From positions 24,800,001-24,864,000 of the forward strand of contig OX637295.1 of the NCBI GenBank assembly GCA_951799445.1: 64,000 bases of DNA, given 5' to 3'. How positions within the stretch are numbered: the stretch's first letter is position 1; each line of letters begins with the position of its first letter. Position numbers and translations under genes: made by a program. Origin of the DNA: Pseudisothecium myosuroides (Eukaryota > Streptophyta > Bryopsida > Hypnales > Lembophyllaceae). The notes beneath the pieces are model-generated. The model ran no database searches, had not been told where the DNA came from, and saw only the letters and a program-made list of their open reading frames with translations. Positions 60,101 through 64,000 of this stretch are shown here, one piece after another.

Positions 60101-62129
60101 CAGAAGGAAATGTCTTCAATTCACTTACAGACTCAAAAAAGTTCATACCACCACCCCGCTGAACTGGTCTCCTGCTTCTGTAATAATTAGGATTCCAATA
60201 CCTGTTCAAATGCAGGATCTTAGAAATTCTTTTCCAATACATTAGAGCAAACTTCTGTAAGAATCAGAATATCTGAAGAATGGATTTCCAACGTATTTTA
60301 ATTTTTAATCCATTTGAGATTACTCACCATAACAGATCCATGGGACTGATGTACATGGAAAATCCCGGGTTGTTGTACCGTTGGTTTGAATAGCCCCCTC
60401 GGTTTCCTCTGTTGTCATCATCACTGCATGACACAAGCGACAACACCCACCCACCCCTAAGAGACATCACAGAAGAGTGTGCAGAATAGAGCAATACCGC
60501 ATTCAAGAATAGTCAAGAGGCCCATGCAAATTAAAATCTACAAAAAGTCAATTTAATGCCTCCGAATATGCTGAAACGAAAGAAAAAAAATGTGGTAGTT
60601 GCTATTACGCACCTCCTGCCAGAAGAGAGGATGACAACTATAGAAGTGTAGACAATGACAATTGATGCAAGTAGTGCAGTTCCAAAGGAAACTCGTATCG
60701 CATATTCTGCTAGGGCCTAAGAAGAAAAGTGATCGTTAGAAGGTGATACGCAAGACATACAGCAGTGATCTACACCGCATAAAATTTTGTCAAACGATAT
60801 ATAAGGTAATACAGATGCTCAGAAGAGCTTTTGTTTGCATTCAACAGAACAGACTAATAATTAAGATCTTTAGAAACCAGCGTTTGGCCGAAAAACACTG
60901 ATATAACTGTTTTCATCCCTAAGAGCCCAAATGGCCAAAAGTGACTGCTCCCATAGGAGCTGAAATAAAATGTAGGGAGCTTCGTGTAAGATGCTTTAAG
61001 GCAACAAAATGTGCCAATAGAACGAAAAAAACATACCCTACATTTTTTAACGATAGAAGTATGTGTTGAGAGTTACTATACTTTACTGTTAGCTTCAAAA
61101 GTAGACATTCCATTTTTGGCTCGGGCACTTAGGCGCACTAAGCAGATTACTGAAAGTAATCTGTTTACTACGGAAGTGTTAAATATAAGCAAATGGAAAT
61201 TAGCACATAAAATGTAATGGAACACTCACCTTGAGTTTCTCGAGTAGGGGTTCGTACTTCATTCTCAAAGACTTACTGGTGAGATTCGTTCGGTAGTTTT
61301 TAGGCATCACGTAGAGCACATCACCTTCATCTGAAACCTGACTCCCACGAATTTCCAGGCAAACTCTGCATAAATGCCAAACTTCCTTGCCGAAAAAACA
61401 TGCTCTTCATACACTCAAATTCACACAATGAAATGGGAAATGTATTACAGCACTTGCACGTGAAAGAGCATGAACTTGAGACACCTAGTAAGCAATGATG
61501 TGAATATATATGAAGCAAGAATTTCACGAGAATGTTCAGTTGATCAACACCTCCAAAAACCCTCCAGAGTCTGCTGCCAAAGCCTGTAATGCAGTCTCTG
61601 CTTGTGAGATCTTCAAACCAGCACGCGATGCCACATCCCCTACCGTCACACGCCTTCCAAGGTCATCCACTGCTTTCATGGTGCTATCTCGGACAAAAGG
61701 CGGTAGCGAATCAATCTCAATGGTCTTAGGCTTCACCGCTGGTGCAAAATCGGTTGCGCCATTCTCGTTCTCAAATTCTTGAAGAGCAACCGGAGCCTGT
61801 ACCCTTTTCCAGCTTCTTCTCCAGTCATGAGGAACAGTTGCTTGGCCTAGCTGCTTACCTAAGATATCACTTCCAGATGACCCTGACAAGCGTCGCACGG
61901 AAAGACGCGAAACCCTAAACACATCATTCCTAATCCGTTGCCTGTTTCCAACTGCACCTCTTAATCGAATGGAGGCTCCGCCCCATTTGGATGTATGTCT
62001 TCGCTGATGAGTTGAAATGAAAGGAGGCCCTGAATACCTCGAGGAATAAGAGGTGCTCGTGGATGGAAGAGTGGTAATGGCGTTCGGTGCTGACGTTGTC
62101 CGCCAGTCTGAAATCACAGCTGAATGCAT
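57130..62129 (-). CDS. At5g03900-like chloroplast protein (13 coding exons, intact)
   Basis: Exons on the minus strand: 62129-61551, 61337-61230, 60716-60613, 60423-60328, 60201-60129, 59854-59789, 59591-59499, 59383-59318, 58969-58842, 58620-58534, 58251-58176, 57984-57841 and 57264-57130. Every junction is in phase; the sum is 1,755 nt, or 584 residues plus stop. Recognisable blocks of the family are VTVGDVASRAGLKISQAETA, MDLLWYWNPNYY, FGDGDPNEGLEEVRW, LRFDGHPEVDE, GEQALVIGLGGLNLAG and GRDRIIYSTEKD. The Ser/Arg/Thr-rich N terminus suits a plastid transit peptide; about two or three membrane spans follow (AIRVSFGTALLASIVIVYTS; LGGLNLAGVVILSSLL). The Arabidopsis homologue is annotated as an iron-sulfur-cluster-biosynthesis-family protein, but its role is not established. 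Intron 7 uses a GC donor (AAG|GCAAGC). No lesion is seen. Confidence 0.9.
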
Positions 62130-63400
62130 TTTTGCCTTTCTGAAAAAGCAAATTGCCGAGCGTGAGAATCATTACAGAGATATGAAAATGACTTTAGTAT
62201 CGGTTACCCACTGTAAATCAATAATCCAAAATAACATTCTTGAAATCAGCTTCACATCTTAGGTTCATCTACTATGAAAGGGAGATTCAGAAAAATCAGG
62301 AAAATCAGGGTCTCCAGGATGGAGTGAACCTCTCCCAGTATACTTTCTTTAAAGCAATTCCAATAATACGTTGAATTCACATTTGAAATCAAGCTTCCTA
62401 ACTCATCATGTTTCTACAATTCCAGTGTTGGAATACATGCCACATGGTTCCAAAGTTGCACATGACTGTTCGCAGTACTAATTCTCACATCGTTTTAGTG
62501 ATCTATCTATTTTCAGTGCTACAGTGGGAAGTTTGCAAGCCCAACACCACTCAAGAATGCTATGCACTCAATTCGAGAAGAAATCGCAACAAAACAAAGT
62601 GAGGTAATGCAACACATGGATTGTCAATATCAAATCATATAAATTATGAATCAATCGTGCATTTTGCACTTAAAAAAGAAATTGCATCAAAAATCATCAT
62701 CCATGCACCCCGCTTCACCAGGACGACAAAGACCCACGAAACAATTTCATCGACTGGAAGAAAAACACGGCAGACTAAAAAAAATTAGGGCTGCAAACCC
62801 TGGACTTTGGCATCACGACTACTCTCAGATCGCAGACCTAGACTGGCACCACAGAGCCATTCAAACGCGACAGAGTACGTACCCGAACCATTCCCCATTC
62901 CGCTCCTATCACCAATTCGAAAAAACATCAACATAGTACTAGCGCGGAAATCAATTTCCAAAAATTCAAATTCAAAATGCACGTCCAGAGAGCAAAAAAC
63001 TAAAGCGCAGCAAATCGCTAAACCCTAGATTACTTTCAAACACGATCACTCACTCCAGCTCGACCACTGCCACACGAAAATTGACCTAAACCATGCGCTA
63101 CCCGCACGCCAGACGTAAAATTTCGTCAAGGGTTCAAATCTCACTCCGGAATTCATCTCACAACCATTTCCATCGCCCTCACTCGCCCTCAAAGATCTCA
63201 AAAACGTCTTCCACAATTCATAAATTTGAATTAATCGAGGATCCTCATCTCACCCCCAAGTGAGAATTTCACCTTGAAAACAGTAATTCCGCAGGGCTTT
63301 TGTGTGAATTCACCGCAAATTGGATACGGAGAAGCTCACCTGCACCAGTGGAGCTCAGAATGGAGCGGAAAGAGAAAGAAATTGCGTAGGACTAGAAATG
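62130..63400 (-). promoter_or_regulatory. 5' untranslated exon, leader intron and promoter of the At5g03900-like gene
   Basis: A strong donor (GGTGCAG|GTGAGC, exon end at 63340) and a good acceptor (GCTTTTTCAG, exon start at 62139) bracket a 1.2-kb leader intron. The second leader segment, 62139-62130, precedes the ATG. The sequence above 63341 is likely the first exon and promoter. A leader intron is common in plant housekeeping genes. No TATA box was assigned. Confidence 0.5.
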
Positions 63401-64000
63401 CATCGCGTTGATCACCCGCCAAGGTCGAATTTTTGAGGGCGGCACCGCATCCGACGCAGCTTCGACGTTGTTGTTATCGGTGACGACGAGCGTGCACTCA
63501 GCTATGGCGAAGGATGGTGGAGGCTGTTGTGGATATGGCGTGGCCATGTGTGTGTGGGTAACGACATTCATCCATCCCGATCTCTGTCCATTCCGTGGAT
63601 GGAATGGATGGATGAAATGACATAGATGGAAGCTGCGTGCGTGACATTCAAGGTCTAGTATCCACCGTCGACCTCCCTAATTGCACCGTTTCTATGAGCA
63701 CCTCTTTGTGATGTGACTGGTCGTCGCATTAATCTCAATATTATACCTGGTGGTTAGGGTCGGCATTTCATGTGGAATAATTAATTAAAGTTGGAAAAAA
63801 GTAATTTGGCAATTGCTTCTAGAATTAATAATAATAATAACTTTGTTTTTTCTATAAAAGAAATTCAAAAATTTGACGCGTTGCATATAAAGAAGTTGAT
63901 GAATCTATTGTTTTGAGCACTCTATATCAAACGTTGGTAGAAAAGAATCGCAGTTGAAGAAAGAACCGCAACCGATTTGACTACGGTTCTTTTTTTTTAA
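63401..64000. other. Intergenic right edge
   Basis: No gene is recognised. A GC-richer stretch (63410-63560) next to the leader exon may be core promoter. A short repeat of ATGGATGGA occurs near 63595-63615. Confidence 0.3.

Noticed and set aside
1..64000. tRNA or rRNA genes
   Set aside because: I looked for tRNA-like box A/box B spacing and rRNA core sequences by eye and found none convincing; a tRNAscan run would be decisive.

Overview
The window looks like nuclear DNA of a land plant. Genes are split by GT-AG introns with plant-like splice sites. One gene matches the plastid-targeted Arabidopsis At5g03900 family, one matches the plant STRUBBELIG-receptor (SRF) family, and one is an LRR receptor-like gene. 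About half of the window is transposon-derived. I cannot fix the lineage from sequence alone; intron sizes and gene content would suit a bryophyte or another early-diverging plant, but that is a guess.

Layout. (1) 1-2 kb: the 5' end of an LRR receptor-like gene on the minus strand, running off the left edge. (2) 4.1-9.7 kb: a cluster of non-autonomous elements bounded by TTAA-CCCCTAAAGG; one copy is nested in another and shows that the family duplicates TTAA. (3) 10.1-32.2 kb: a roughly 22-kb element with 24-bp terminal inverted repeats. Its minus-strand half carries a six-exon gene predicted to encode about 1,800 residues: a ParB/DGQHR-like module, an unrecognised middle domain, a long disordered region, and an FCP1-like HAD domain. 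A further decayed FCP1-like exon lies downstream. The plus-strand half carries a DDE-type transposase-like gene (DUF7869-like). About 40 copies of an 18-22 bp palindrome (type ATCGTGGGATCCCACGAT) lie in introns, promoters, flanks and coding exons of the element, and I saw none outside it. A palindrome-free centre (19.1-26.5 kb) holds a 1.2-kb inverted repeat, a tandem array of about 185-bp units, a foldback MITE and degenerate telomere-like DNA. Both genes carry in-frame stops, so this copy is probably dead.

(4) 33.9-45.4 kb: an SRF-family receptor-kinase gene on the minus strand. A 4.87-kb insertion with a 5-bp target duplication splits the exon for the kinase activation segment. An in-frame stop and a shifted splice acceptor add to this, so it is a pseudogene. 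(5) 47.6-56.0 kb: a 0.4-kb MITE, four more TTAA elements and a LINE 3' remnant. (6) 57.1-63.4 kb: an apparently intact 13-exon gene of the At5g03900 family; every exon phase joins and the summed CDS is 1,755 nt (584 aa).

The most unusual system is the 22-kb element. It combines a transposase, a partition- or nuclease-like protein joined to a phosphatase-like domain, and a dense, element-restricted set of parS-sized palindromes. The link between protein and palindromes is inference. All coordinates and translations were worked out by hand from the given sequence.
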